Shown here: in pieces, positions 17,131-28,741 of the stretch
Layout: each line of letters starts with the position of its first letter
Numbering within the stretch: the stretch's first letter is position 1
Source: an uncultured Propionibacteriaceae bacterium
Lineage (GTDB): Bacteria; Actinomycetota; Actinomycetes; Propionibacteriales; Propionibacteriaceae
Direction of reading: 5' to 3'
DNA length: 53,616 bases
NCBI GenBank assembly: GCA_937988865.1
Contig: CALKHV010000020.1
Coordinates: 1 to 53,616, forward strand
Program-made: the position numbers and the translations under genes
Notes under the pieces: generated by a model
Database searches by the model: none
Told to the model about the DNA's origin: nothing
The model's input: the letters and a program-made list of their open reading frames with translations, nothing else

Positions 17131-18425
17131 CGTCGTGGCGCCGGGACCTTGAACTGCTGCAGAATCGACGGTTCTCGCTGCTCCTCGCCGGACGCACCAT
17201 CGCGATCATCGGCGGTGCCTTTGCGCCCGTCGCGCTCGCCTTCGGTGTGCTTCACCTGCCTGAGGGCAACGCCCGGCTGCTGTCCATCGTGCTCGCCTGC
17301 GAGTCGATCCCCCTGGTGGTGCTGTTGCTCGTCGGCGGAGTGATCGCCGATCGCCTGCCCCGGAATCGGGTCATCCTGGTCGGCCAGCTCGGTTCCGCGC
17401 TGTCGTTCGGTCTCCTCGGACTGATGATGTTCGCCGGATGGACGCCGCTGTGGGCCCTGGGTGGAGCCGCGGCCCTGAGTGGCGCGAGCATGGCGATCCT
17501 GTACCCCGCGATCACCGGGATCATCCCCGAGATCGTGCCCACAGATCGGCTGCAGGCCGGCAACGCGATGCTCTCGATGGGTGTCAACGTCGGACGCATC
17601 CTCGGCGTCGTCGCGTCCGGTTTCGTGGTGGCGGGACTCGGCGGCGCCTGGGGACTCGCGATCTCGTCGATCTTCTTCCTGCTGGGCGCGATCTTCATCG
17701 GGCAACTCACGTCCGAGGGTCCGACGGATGCCGGCGCCGGCGCAGCGAACTCCATCTTCTCCGACCTCAAGGATGGCTGGAAGGAGTTCACCTCCCACGA
17801 GTGGCTGTGGGTGGTCGTGGCTCAGTGGTCGCTGCTGGTGATGCTCTTCAACGGCGTCCACGGTGTGCTCGGGCCCGTGCTCGCGGACGCCGAACTCGGC
17901 GGAGCGCGGGCCTGGTCATGGATCCTTGCCGGGGAGGGCGTGGGGACGATCATCGGCGTCATCATCAGCTTCCGTCTCAGGCCGAAGCACCCGATCCTGC
18001 TCCCGGTGCTCCTCCTCGTGCCCACGTTGCCGCTTCCGTGGTTGTTGATGGGACTGGGGACGCCGGTCTGGACGATCGTCATCGCCGCCGCCTTCATGGG
18101 CCTCGCGTTCGACGTGTTCGGCATCATGTGGAACACGACCATGCAGCGCGAGGTGCCAGCCGAGGCCCTGTCACGCGTGTCGTCCTACGACGCACTCGGA
18201 TCGCTCATGTTCGGCCCGATCGGTCTCCTGCTGGCCGGCCCGGCCGCCGGGTGGATCGGTCCGCACAAGGCCATGATCGGAAGTGCTGTCGTGCTCTTCT
18301 TCCTCGGCCTGGCCCCGCTGCTGAGCAAGGACGTCCGCACGCTGACGTGGCGCGAGGTGCCCGTCTCGGGCAGCGAGGACGACCTCCCCGGCATTCCGAT
18401 GCCGGCCGAGCAACTCTCCTCCTGA
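17127..18425 (+). CDS. MFS transporter, DHA3/EntS-like
   Basis: A 432-residue major facilitator of a different branch from its neighbour. LLAGRTIAIIGGAFAPVALAF, GGVIADRLPRNRV (loop 2-3), LYPAITGIIPEIVPTDRLQAGNA and the second-half MWNTTMQREVPAEALSRVSSYD are characteristic of the MFS_3 (EntS/MacB-like efflux) family. A hydrophilic insert lies between segments 6 and 7, followed by a 35-residue acidic C-terminal tail. Drug or siderophore export is family knowledge, not shown here. The GTG start overlaps the previous gene by 4 nt. Confidence 0.85.
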   Translation: MTSWRRDLELLQNRRFSLLLAGRTIAIIGGAFAPVALAFGVLHLPEGNARLLSIVLACESIPLVVLLLVGGVIADRLPRNRVILVGQLGSALSFGLLGLMMFAGWTPLWALGGAAALSGASMAILYPAITGIIPEIVPTDRLQAGNAMLSMGVNVGRILGVVASGFVVAGLGGAWGLAISSIFFLLGAIFIGQLTSEGPTDAGAGAANSIFSDLKDGWKEFTSHEWLWVVVAQWSLLVMLFNGVHGVLGPVLADAELGGARAWSWILAGEGVGTIIGVIISFRLRPKHPILLPVLLLVPTLPLPWLLMGLGTPVWTIVIAAAFMGLAFDVFGIMWNTTMQREVPAEALSRVSSYDALGSLMFGPIGLLLAGPAAGWIGPHKAMIGSAVVLFFLGLAPLLSKDVRTLTWREVPVSGSEDDLPGIPMPAEQLSS

Positions 18426-18436
18426 GCCAGCCGAAC

Positions 18437-19474
18437 TCAGGGCAGGACGGCGACCTTCCAACCGGCGCGGGACCTGACCGCCTCGACGGCCTCCTCGATC
18501 CTGGTGAGTGGGAAGGTGTGCGTCACCAACGCCCCCGGACGCACGATCCCGCGCTCCATCAGCCCCACCGCACGCCGTACGTGCTCACGCCTGGCGTTCG
18601 ACCCACCGGTGACGGTCAGCTCGTTGTAGTGAACGAGGTTCGGGTCGACCTCGGCGAGGGAACCCTTCGGGAAGCCCGCGAACCAGTTCACGCGACCACC
18701 GGGGGCGGCGAGGCGCAGGGACTGGTTGGCGAGCTCACCGGTCCCCGCGCACACGATGACGACATCGGCCAGGCGTCCACCGGTGAACGACCGGAACTCG
18801 TCCCGGAAGTCGTCGCCGGTCGCTGCCGTGGCGAGGTCCAAGGCGTCCGTGGGTGCAGTCTCGGCACGTTGCGCCGATCGACTCGAGACGACCACCGCAC
18901 CCGCGCCGGACGCCCGCGACACCATCGCGTGGAGCGCACCGATCGGTCCGAAGCCGAGAATGGCCACCAGGTCACCCGGACGCACGCGGATCTGGTCGTG
19001 GGCGTTGAGCACCGCGCTCAGGGGTTCAGTGAGGGCGAGCTCGGTGGGGGCGACCTCGCGGTCGAGCTGCACCACGTTCCCGGCAGCGACAGCCCGTTCA
19101 GGCACGAGCAGGTACTCGGCGAAGCCGCCGTCGATGGCGTAGCCGATGAGTTCCAGCGACTCGCACAGATGTTCCCGACCGGCCAGGCAGAGGGCGCAGC
19201 GTCCGCAGCTCACCACGATCGACACGGTCGCCTGCGCGCCGACCCGGTACCCCTCGACGCCCTCGCCGACCTCGGCGATGCGTCCGGCGATCTCGTGACC
19301 CATCACGACACCCGGACGCACGCCCGCCGTCTTCTCACCGCTGATGAGCCGCAGGTCGGTGCCGCAGAGGGTCGTTGCCTCGACGACGAGCAGGATCTCG
19401 CCCGGACCGGGCCGGGGGGTGTCGACGTGCTTCAGTGAGAACTTCTCGGGTGCGTCCAGGACTGCTGCGAGCAT
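18437..19474 (-). CDS. Zinc-dependent medium-chain dehydrogenase
   Basis: A 345-residue MDR-superfamily enzyme of the sorbitol/threonine dehydrogenase type. The catalytic zinc ligands are the Cys in TLCGTD and the GHE motif; the structural-zinc cysteines are in CGRCALCLAGREHLC. The cofactor turn LGFGPIGALHAMV is a GxGxxG variant in the Rossmann part, and the following VVVSSRS lacks the acidic residue typical of NAD preference, so NADP use is possible. The substrate is unknown. It converges on the MFS gene (11-nt gap) and diverges from carA; its start is a clear leaderless type. Confidence 0.88.
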   Translation of the reverse strand: MLAAVLDAPEKFSLKHVDTPRPGPGEILLVVEATTLCGTDLRLISGEKTAGVRPGVVMGHEIAGRIAEVGEGVEGYRVGAQATVSIVVSCGRCALCLAGREHLCESLELIGYAIDGGFAEYLLVPERAVAAGNVVQLDREVAPTELALTEPLSAVLNAHDQIRVRPGDLVAILGFGPIGALHAMVSRASGAGAVVVSSRSAQRAETAPTDALDLATAATGDDFRDEFRSFTGGRLADVVIVCAGTGELANQSLRLAAPGGRVNWFAGFPKGSLAEVDPNLVHYNELTVTGGSNARREHVRRAVGLMERGIVRPGALVTHTFPLTRIEEAVEAVRSRAGWKVAVLP

Positions 19475-19480
19475 GGGGCC

Positions 19481-19486
19481 AGCCTA
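19481..19486 (-). promoter_or_regulatory. Candidate -10 box (TAGGCT), leaderless start
   Basis: On the minus strand TAGGCT-N6-ATG leads directly into the dehydrogenase start at 19474. No SD is present. Confidence 0.5.
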
Positions 19487-19541
19487 TGCACCCGGGCGGT
19501 CCAGAGCCGGTCGATGTGTGATTGCCCACCCGGCCGATTGA

Positions 19542-19547
19542 TAGGCT
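19542..19547 (+). promoter_or_regulatory. Candidate -10 box (TAGGCT) for carA
   Basis: TAGGCT within TTGATAGGCTC lies 48 nt before the carA ATG and implies a leader of about 42 nt. It would drive carA-carB-pyrD-pyrF. Confidence 0.45.
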
Positions 19548-19570
19548 CACCCGGACAGCCACCCTTGCGG

Positions 19571-19584
19571 CCTGCCCAGGCAGG
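19571..19584 (+). promoter_or_regulatory. Small hairpin abutting the carA ribosome-binding site
   Basis: CCTGCC-CA-GGCAGG is a perfect inverted repeat ending immediately before AAAGGA, the presumed SD of carA. It could hide or present the SD, or be a binding site for a pyrimidine regulator such as PyrR. It is too small to call a known attenuator. Confidence 0.3.
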
Positions 19585-19595
19585 AAAGGACGGTC

Positions 19596-20845
19596 ATGAC
19601 CTCTGCGCCCCCACGGCCCCTCAACCCGGCATTGTTGATCCTCGAGGACGGTCGAGCCTTTCGGGGCGAAACCTTCGGAGCCCCCGGCGAGACCTTCGGC
19701 GAGGCGGTCTTCTCGACCGGCATGAGCGGCTACCAGGAGACACTGACCGACCCCAGCTACCACCGTCAGGTCGTCGTCGCCACCGCCCCCCACATCGGGA
19801 ACACCGGCTGGAACGACGAGGACGACGAGTCCGGACGCATCTGGGTCGCGGGTTACGTCGTCCGAGATCCTTCTCGCGTCCACTCCAACTGGCGCGCCCG
19901 GCGCAGCCTCGACGACGAACTTCGGACGCAGGGCATCGTGGGCATCAGCGGCATCGACACCCGCGCGCTGACCCGTCACCTGCGGGACCGTGGCGCGATG
20001 CGCGTCGGCATCTCGACCATCGACCTCGACGCCGACTCGCTCCTTGCGAAGGTGCTCGCGTCCCCCCGGATGGAGGGCGCCGACCTCGTCGGCGACGTGA
20101 CCACCCCCGAGGCCTACGTCGTGCCGGCCGTGGGGGAGAAGCGGTTCACCGTCGCAGCCCTCGACCTGGGGATCAAGACCATGACGCCGTACCAGATGGC
20201 AGAGCGGGGCATGGAGGTGCACGTGCTCCCGGCGTCCACCGACTTCGCGACCATCGCGGCGCTGGCGCCCGACGGGCTCTTCTTCTCCAACGGGCCAGGT
20301 GACCCCTCGACGGCCGACCACGCGACTGACCTCCTGCGGGATGCGCTGGCCGCGAAGATCCCGTACTTCGGCATCTGCTTCGGCAACCAGATCTTCGGAC
20401 GCGCCCTCGGATTCGGCACCTACAAGCTCAAATACGGTCACCGGGGCATCAACCAGCCCGTGGTCGACCGCTCGACGAACAAGGTCGAGATCACCGCCCA
20501 CAACCACGGTTTCGCCGTGGACGCACCGGTCGACCGCGCGACCGACACCGACTACGGACAGGTCACTGTGAGCCACCTCTGCCTCAACGACGACGTGGTG
20601 GAAGGCCTCGAACTGCACAGCGACGGACGCCTGGTCGGCTTCAGCGTCCAGTACCACCCCGAAGCGGCGGCCGGTCCCCACGACGCGGCCTACCTCTTCG
20701 ACCGCTTCGCACACATGATGGAGCAGCATCAGCAAGGGGGGGCGACCCCCCTTGAACCCCCCGCGCTCAGCACTGAACCTCCTGCTGAGCCTTCGGCCCA
20801 GCCGGTCGACGGAGCTTCGCAGCATCAGCAAGGGGGGGCGAACTG

Positions 20846-20846
<1 letters not shown>
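19596..20846 (+). CDS. carA: Carbamoyl phosphate synthase small (glutaminase) subunit
   Basis: Releases ammonia from glutamine for CarB; first step shared by pyrimidine and arginine synthesis. The N-terminal domain shows ILEDGRAFRGETFGAPGETFGEAVFSTGMSGYQE; the class I amidotransferase domain has the nucleophile Cys261 in GICFGNQIFGRALGFGTYK, and QYHPEAAAGPHD near the end supplies the catalytic His and Glu. The GNQ form after the Cys is usual in actinobacterial CarA. At 416 residues it is about 35-40 longer than common homologues: after FAHMMEQ comes a Pro/Gln/Gly-rich tail holding QHQQGGA twice. The stop overlaps the carB ATG by one base. Confidence 0.96.
20723..20841 (+). repeat. 23-bp direct repeat (two copies, 96 bp apart) with G7 tract in the carA tail
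   Basis: An identical 23-mer occupies 20723-20745 and 20819-20841: GCAGCATCAGCAA, then seven G, then CGA. The spacing of 96 bp is exactly 32 codons, so carA stays in frame. The first copy continues into a C6 run, making a G/C hairpin (AAG7-CGA-C6TT); the second runs into the carA stop and carB start and supplies the purine-rich SD of carB. It looks like an in-frame insertion or duplication at the junction. Confidence 0.8.
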
Positions 20847-24181
<3,335 letters not shown>

Positions 24182-24182
24182 G

Positions 24183-25244
24183 GTGGACGCCTGGTCGAGC
24201 GTGCTCGATGCCGGCTACTCCCGGGCCGTGAGGCCCGCGATGTTCCGGCTCGGCAAGGGTGATCCCGAGGTCGCCCATGAGCGTCTCATCGGGCTCCTCG
24301 CAGCCATGCCGACGACGGCCTTCCGCGCGTCGAAGGAACTGCTCGGACGTCCCGACCGCCCGACCACCGTGGCCGGCATCACGTTCCCGGGACGCGTGGG
24401 CCTCGCCGCCGGTCTCGACAAGGACGGACGCGCCGCCCACGCCTGGGCCGGGATGGGTTTCGGTTTCGCCGAGCTCGGCACGGTCACCGCCCACGCCCAA
24501 CCCGGCAACGACAAGCCACGACTCTTCCGAGCAATCGAGTCGCGGGGCATCGTCAACCGCATGGGGTTCAACAACCTCGGTGCAGCCGCGATGGCGGACC
24601 GGTTGGCCATGGCCGGCGTCCAGAGGGGCAACAACGCCCTCGGCATCCCGCTGGGGATTTCCCTCGGCAAGACCAAAGTGACCCCGCTCGAGGACGCCAC
24701 GGCCGACTACCTCGCGTCCTTCGAGGCCCTCGCACCCCACGCTGACTACATCGCCATCAACGTGTCGAGCCCGAACACCCCGGGACTACGCCAACTGCAG
24801 GACGCGGACGCCCTCGCGGAGCTCGTGCGCACCCTCGTGGCTGCCGCGTCGACCCAACCCGGTGGCGCGCTTCCCATCTTCGTGAAGGTGGCGCCCGACC
24901 TGACCTTCGACCAGCTCGACGAGGTCGCGGACGTCTGTCGGACGCAGGGGGCGTCCGGCCTGATCGCCACCAACACGACCCTCGCGCGCGAGGGGCTCGC
25001 GGCGTCCGACCAGGGGCTGGTGAGCCAGGCCGGTGGCCTCTCGGGCGCACCCCTCACCCGGCGCGCGCGCGAAGTCGTCTCGCACCTCGCGTCGGTGACC
25101 GACCTTCCCATCATGGGCGTGGGAGGCATCATGACCGCCGACGACGCCCGGGCCATGTTCGACTCCGGTGCCGTGCTCGTCCAGCTGTACACCGGCTTCA
25201 TCTACTCCGGGCCCGCCCTGGTGCGTGCCATCAATGCCCTGTGA
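24183..25244 (+). CDS. pyrD: Dihydroorotate dehydrogenase (quinone), class 2
   Basis: A 353-residue FMN enzyme oxidising dihydroorotate and passing electrons to the quinone pool. The N-terminal amphipathic extension (YSRAVRPAMFRLGKGDPEVAHERLIG) marks the membrane-associated class 2, as do AAGLDKDGRA, NRMGFNNLGA and a serine base in NVSSPNTPGLR (residue ~195). FMN phosphate-binding IMGVGGIMTADDAR lies near the end. The GTG start is 1 nt after carB. No pyrK is present, as expected for class 2. Confidence 0.96.
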   Translation: MDAWSSVLDAGYSRAVRPAMFRLGKGDPEVAHERLIGLLAAMPTTAFRASKELLGRPDRPTTVAGITFPGRVGLAAGLDKDGRAAHAWAGMGFGFAELGTVTAHAQPGNDKPRLFRAIESRGIVNRMGFNNLGAAAMADRLAMAGVQRGNNALGIPLGISLGKTKVTPLEDATADYLASFEALAPHADYIAINVSSPNTPGLRQLQDADALAELVRTLVAAASTQPGGALPIFVKVAPDLTFDQLDEVADVCRTQGASGLIATNTTLAREGLAASDQGLVSQAGGLSGAPLTRRAREVVSHLASVTDLPIMGVGGIMTADDARAMFDSGAVLVQLYTGFIYSGPALVRAINAL

Positions 25245-25254
25245 GGAACTCCCC

Positions 25255-26058
25255 GTGACCTGGTTCGAACGACTCACCGCCCTCACGTCGCACCGCGGCA
25301 GCCTGTGCGTCGGCATCGACCCACACCCGTCGATCCTCGAGGCCTGGGGCCTTCCCGACGATGTCACCGGACTCGAATCCTGCGCCCGGGGCATGGTCGA
25401 GGCCCTCGGCGACGTGGTCGCGGTCTTCAAGCCCCAGTCGGCCTTCTACGAGGTGTACGGCTCGGCCGGCATCGCCGTCCTGGAGCGTGTCCTCGCCGAC
25501 ATCAGGGACGCCGGCGCCCTGTCGATTCTCGATGTGAAGCGCGGCGACATCGGCTCGACGATGGCCGGGTACGCGCGGGCCTACCTGTCGGACGACGCAC
25601 CCCTGCGGGCCGACGCCATCACCGTCAGCCCGTTCCTGGGGTTCGAGTCCCTGCGTCCCGCGATCGACCTCGCCCACGAGACCGGACGCGGACTCTACGT
25701 CCTGGCCCGCACGTCGAACCCCGAGGGGGCCAGTGTGCAGCTCGCAACGGGGGAGTCGGGCACGATCTCGCAACACATCATCGACGCGGCGCATGCCGAG
25801 AACCTCGCGTCCGGCCGGTGCGCCGTGGGTCTCGTCATCGGTGGGACGCACGCCTCACTGCAGTGTGATCCGACCGCCTTCAACGGTTCGATCCTCGTCC
25901 CCGGCATCGGGGCCCAGGGCGGTCGCGTCGACCAACTCCGCTCGATCTTCGGTGCGGCGGCCGGCCGTGCGCTCCCGTCCGCGTCCCGAGAGGTGATGGG
26001 TGGCGGGCCTGGCGCTGCCGGGCTACGTGCCCGGGTGGCCCAACTGGTGGCCCCGTAG
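25255..26058 (+). CDS. pyrF: Orotidine 5'-phosphate decarboxylase
   Basis: A 267-residue TIM-barrel enzyme making UMP from OMP. CVGIDPHPSILEAWGL at the N-terminus and the catalytic ILDVKRGDIGSTM with Lys95 identify the longer actinobacterial/myxobacterial group; LVPGIGAQGG is the phosphate-binding loop. The GTG at 25255 is chosen because GAGGA lies 7 nt upstream; an ATG at 25234 would add seven residues and overlap pyrD. It is the last gene of the pyrimidine group. pyrE, pyrC and pyrR are not in the window. Confidence 0.95.
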   Translation: MTWFERLTALTSHRGSLCVGIDPHPSILEAWGLPDDVTGLESCARGMVEALGDVVAVFKPQSAFYEVYGSAGIAVLERVLADIRDAGALSILDVKRGDIGSTMAGYARAYLSDDAPLRADAITVSPFLGFESLRPAIDLAHETGRGLYVLARTSNPEGASVQLATGESGTISQHIIDAAHAENLASGRCAVGLVIGGTHASLQCDPTAFNGSILVPGIGAQGGRVDQLRSIFGAAAGRALPSASREVMGGGPGAAGLRARVAQLVAP

Positions 26059-26162
26059 GCGTTTGACCACTCCGTCGATTCGCCAGCAGAGCTGTGTCGC
26101 CCCTTGTAGCGTGAAGGTGGAGCCCGCGGACGCCACCGCTCGCCGGGCACGGAGGATTGGAG

Positions 26163-26483
26163 TTGAGGACTGTGGCCATTCCCACCCTGACGCCCGAGCA
26201 GCTGCAAGCCGCCCGCGAAGCCGCGACTCACGCGCGACGAGTGCGCGCTGACCTCAAGGCCGATGTCCGGACCGGCAAGCTGACCCTCGGCGATGCCCTC
26301 GACAAGGCCGGTGAGGACGACATCCTGGCGCATGTCAAAGTGGTCGACCTCCTCAAGGCCATGCCCCGTGTGGGCGACAAGCGGGCTGCTGAGATCATGG
26401 AACGGCTCGAGATCGCCAGCAACCGTCGCGTGCGGGGTCTCGGACGCCATCAGGTCGCCGGCCTGAAGGCCGAATTCGACTGA
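26163..26483 (+). CDS. mihF: Actinobacterial integration host factor (mIHF-like DNA-binding protein)
   Basis: A 106-residue nucleoid-associated protein. AIPTLTPEQLQAAREAATHARRVRADLK followed by the H2TH-like helices VDLLKAMPRVGDKRAAEIME and the C-terminal RRVRGLGRHQVAGLKAEF match mIHF of mycobacteria and sIHF of Streptomyces, where it is essential or controls DNA topology and secondary metabolism. The TTG at 26163 is preferred because GGAGGA stands 6 nt before it; a GTG at 26172 would give the commonly annotated N-terminus. The 104-nt gap upstream contains TTGTAGCGT, a possible -10 with a long leader. It sits in the conserved order pyrF-mihF-gmk-rpoZ. Confidence 0.93.
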   Translation: MRTVAIPTLTPEQLQAAREAATHARRVRADLKADVRTGKLTLGDALDKAGEDDILAHVKVVDLLKAMPRVGDKRAAEIMERLEIASNRRVRGLGRHQVAGLKAEFD

Positions 26484-26496
26484 GAGCAGGGCCGTC

Positions 26497-27081
26497 GTGC
26501 TCCGTGATCCACGCACGAGTGATCCAGGCACGACCCCCCGCGTCAGCGTCATCGCCGGGCCCACCGGCGTCGGCAAGGGAACCGTGGTGTCACGCCTCCG
26601 CGTCCTGCACCCGGAGGTCTTCGTCTCGATCTCGGCGACCACGCGTCCGCCCCGTCCGGGTGAGGTGGACGGGGTCCACTACTACTTCGTGGACGACGAC
26701 ACCTTCGACGAACTCGTCGCGTCCGACGGGTTGCTCGAGTGGGCGCTCGTGCACGGCTCGGCCCGCTACGGAACCCCGCGCAGCCCGGTCGAGGAGGCAG
26801 TCGCAGCCGGTCGGGTCGTGATCCTCGAGATCGACATCCAGGGCGCGCGGCAGGTGCGCCACACCTACCCGGCCGCCCAGCAGATCTTCGTCGCCCCGCC
26901 GTCGTGGGAGGAACTGGTGCAGCGCCTCGCAGGGCGAGGCACCGAGACTGCCGACCAGCAGGCCCGGAGGCTCGAGACAGCGCGTGTCGAGATGCAGGCT
27001 GCATCGGAGTTCGACCACGTGGTGGTCAACGGCGACGTCGAGGAGACAGTGCGCGATTTGGTAGCATTGCTGGGTCTGTGA
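26497..27081 (+). CDS. gmk: Guanylate kinase
   Basis: A 194-residue kinase converting GMP to GDP. P-loop GPTGVGKGT at residues 21-29; the GMP-binding segment SISATTRPPRPGEVDGVHYYFVD; and ILEIDIQGARQVR are canonical. About 15 residues precede the usual N-terminus. The GTG start lies 13 nt after mihF. It precedes rpoZ in a nucleotide/transcription cluster conserved in actinobacteria. Confidence 0.96.
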   Translation: MLRDPRTSDPGTTPRVSVIAGPTGVGKGTVVSRLRVLHPEVFVSISATTRPPRPGEVDGVHYYFVDDDTFDELVASDGLLEWALVHGSARYGTPRSPVEEAVAAGRVVILEIDIQGARQVRHTYPAAQQIFVAPPSWEELVQRLAGRGTETADQQARRLETARVEMQAASEFDHVVVNGDVEETVRDLVALLGL

Positions 27082-27120
27082 CCTTTGCGCCGTTCGCGCG
27101 CACCAATCGAAGGTGCTTCC

Positions 27121-27462
27121 TTGACCAATCACGTTTCCGAAGGCATCACCAATCCGCCCATCGACGACCTGCTCGAATTCGTCGACTCGAAGTACCGCCT
27201 CGTGCTGTTCGCCGCCAAGCGTGCACGCCAGATCAACGCCTACTACTCGCAGCTCGGTGACGGGCTGCTCGAGAACGTCGGGCCGCTGGTCGAGACCGGC
27301 GTCCAGGAGAAGCCGTTGTCGATCGCGCTGCGCGAGATCCAGGCGGGCGCACTCGAGTGCATTGCGATCGATCCCGAGGCTGAGGCCGCCGCCCGCGCCG
27401 ATGCCGCGGCCGATCCGGCATTCAGCTTCACCGATCCCTTCGGCGACCTCGGCCCGGTGTGA
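27121..27462 (+). CDS. rpoZ: RNA polymerase omega subunit
   Basis: A 113-residue subunit that helps fold and assemble beta-prime. ITNPPIDDLLEFVDSKYRLVLFAAKRARQIN carries the omega signature, and EKPLSIALREIQAGALEC completes the conserved domain; the Ala/Asp-rich C-terminal tail is typical of actinobacteria. A TTG start is chosen because GAAGG lies 7 nt upstream. The next gene, metK, starts only 3 nt after the stop; coaBC, commonly placed here in actinobacteria, is absent. Confidence 0.94.
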   Translation: MTNHVSEGITNPPIDDLLEFVDSKYRLVLFAAKRARQINAYYSQLGDGLLENVGPLVETGVQEKPLSIALREIQAGALECIAIDPEAEAAARADAAADPAFSFTDPFGDLGPV

Positions 27463-27465
27463 CCG

Positions 27466-28656
27466 TTGGGACGCCTGTTCACCTCTGAATCCGTCACCGA
27501 AGGTCATCCCGACAAGGTCGCGGACGCCATCTCTGACTCGATCCTCGACGCCATGCTCGCGCAGGACTCCGCGGCCCGGGTCGCGGTGGAGACCCTCGTG
27601 ACGACCGGGCTGGTGGTCGTCGCCGGCGAGGCGACGACCGAGGCCTACGCCGACATCGCGGGCATCGCCCGCGCGAAGATCCTCGAGATCGGCTACGACT
27701 CGTCCGACAAGGGCTTCGACGGACGCTCGTGCGGGGTCGCCGTGGCACTGGGAAGTCAGTCGCCCGACATCGCGCAGGGCGTGGACGCGTCCGAAGAGGC
27801 ACGGCGCGGGGGAGCCGTCGACTCCATCGACCGACAGGGCGCGGGCGACCAGGGCCTCATGTTCGGGTACGCGTGCACCGAGACGGCGTCGCTCATGCCG
27901 CTGCCCATCGAGTTGGCCCATCGCCTGGCCGAGCGACTCACCGAGGTGCGCAAGAACGGGACGCTGCCCTACCTGCGTCCCGACGGCAAGACGCAGGTCA
28001 CCATCGACTACGACGCCGACAACCGTCCCGTGCGTGTCGACACGGTGGTGGTGTCGACCCAGCACGAAGAGGGCATCGACCTCGACCGGACGCTGACGCC
28101 CGACATCCGTGCGCACGTCATCGACCCGGTCCTCGGCGAGTTCGACCTGATCCACGACGCCATCACCATGTTCGTGAATCCGACGGGCAAGTTCGTGATC
28201 GGCGGGCCGATGGGCGACGCCGGCGTCACGGGTCGCAAGATCATCGTCGACACCTACGGCGGCATGGCAAGGCACGGCGGGGGAGCCTTCTCGGGCAAAG
28301 ACCCGTCCAAGGTCGACCGGTCGGCGTCCTACGCGATGCGCTGGGTGGCGAAGAACGTCGTCGCTGCGGGTCTGGCCGACCGCTGCGAGGCGCAGGTGGC
28401 CTACGCGATCGGACGCGCGCATCCCGTGGGCTTCTACGTCGACTGCTTCGGTACCGAAAAGGTGTCGCTCGATGCGATCAAGCGGGCCGTGGGCGAGGTG
28501 TTCGACCTGCGTCCCGGGGCGATCATCCGCGATCTCGACCTGTTGCGTCCGATCTACTCGAGCTTCACTGCCTACGGCCACTTCGGACGCACTCTCCCGG
28601 GGATGACCTGGGAGAACACCGACCGGGCGGACGCGCTGGCAGCAGCCATCCACTGA
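27466..28656 (+). CDS. metK: S-adenosylmethionine synthetase
   Basis: A 396-residue enzyme forming SAM from methionine and ATP. FTSESVTEGHPDKVADAISD is the N-terminal ATP/Met site; GAGDQGLMFGYA, VIGGPMGDAGVTGRKIIVDTYGG and GGGAFSGKDPSKVDRSA are the conserved loops. A TTG start is used; its codons TTG GGA CGC again contain the window's iterated hexamer. It is followed by a strong bidirectional hairpin. Function links to metH, encoded about 7 kb downstream. Confidence 0.97.
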   Translation: MGRLFTSESVTEGHPDKVADAISDSILDAMLAQDSAARVAVETLVTTGLVVVAGEATTEAYADIAGIARAKILEIGYDSSDKGFDGRSCGVAVALGSQSPDIAQGVDASEEARRGGAVDSIDRQGAGDQGLMFGYACTETASLMPLPIELAHRLAERLTEVRKNGTLPYLRPDGKTQVTIDYDADNRPVRVDTVVVSTQHEEGIDLDRTLTPDIRAHVIDPVLGEFDLIHDAITMFVNPTGKFVIGGPMGDAGVTGRKIIVDTYGGMARHGGGAFSGKDPSKVDRSASYAMRWVAKNVVAAGLADRCEAQVAYAIGRAHPVGFYVDCFGTEKVSLDAIKRAVGEVFDLRPGAIIRDLDLLRPIYSSFTAYGHFGRTLPGMTWENTDRADALAAAIH

Positions 28657-28677
28657 CCTCCTGCACGACTCAGCACA

Positions 28678-28711
28678 CCACAGCGCCGGCCCCTCGGGAC
28701 CGGCGTTGTGG
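28678..28711. terminator. Bidirectional terminator hairpin after metK
   Basis: A 15-position stem (CCACAGCGCCGGCCC against GGACCGGCGTTGTGG; one G-U and one mismatch) closes on a 4-nt loop. It lies between the convergent metK and hypothetical-gene stop codons and can serve both. Confidence 0.85.
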
Positions 28712-28741
28712 CGTTCGTGGCCCAGGTCGGGTGGGCTCAAC

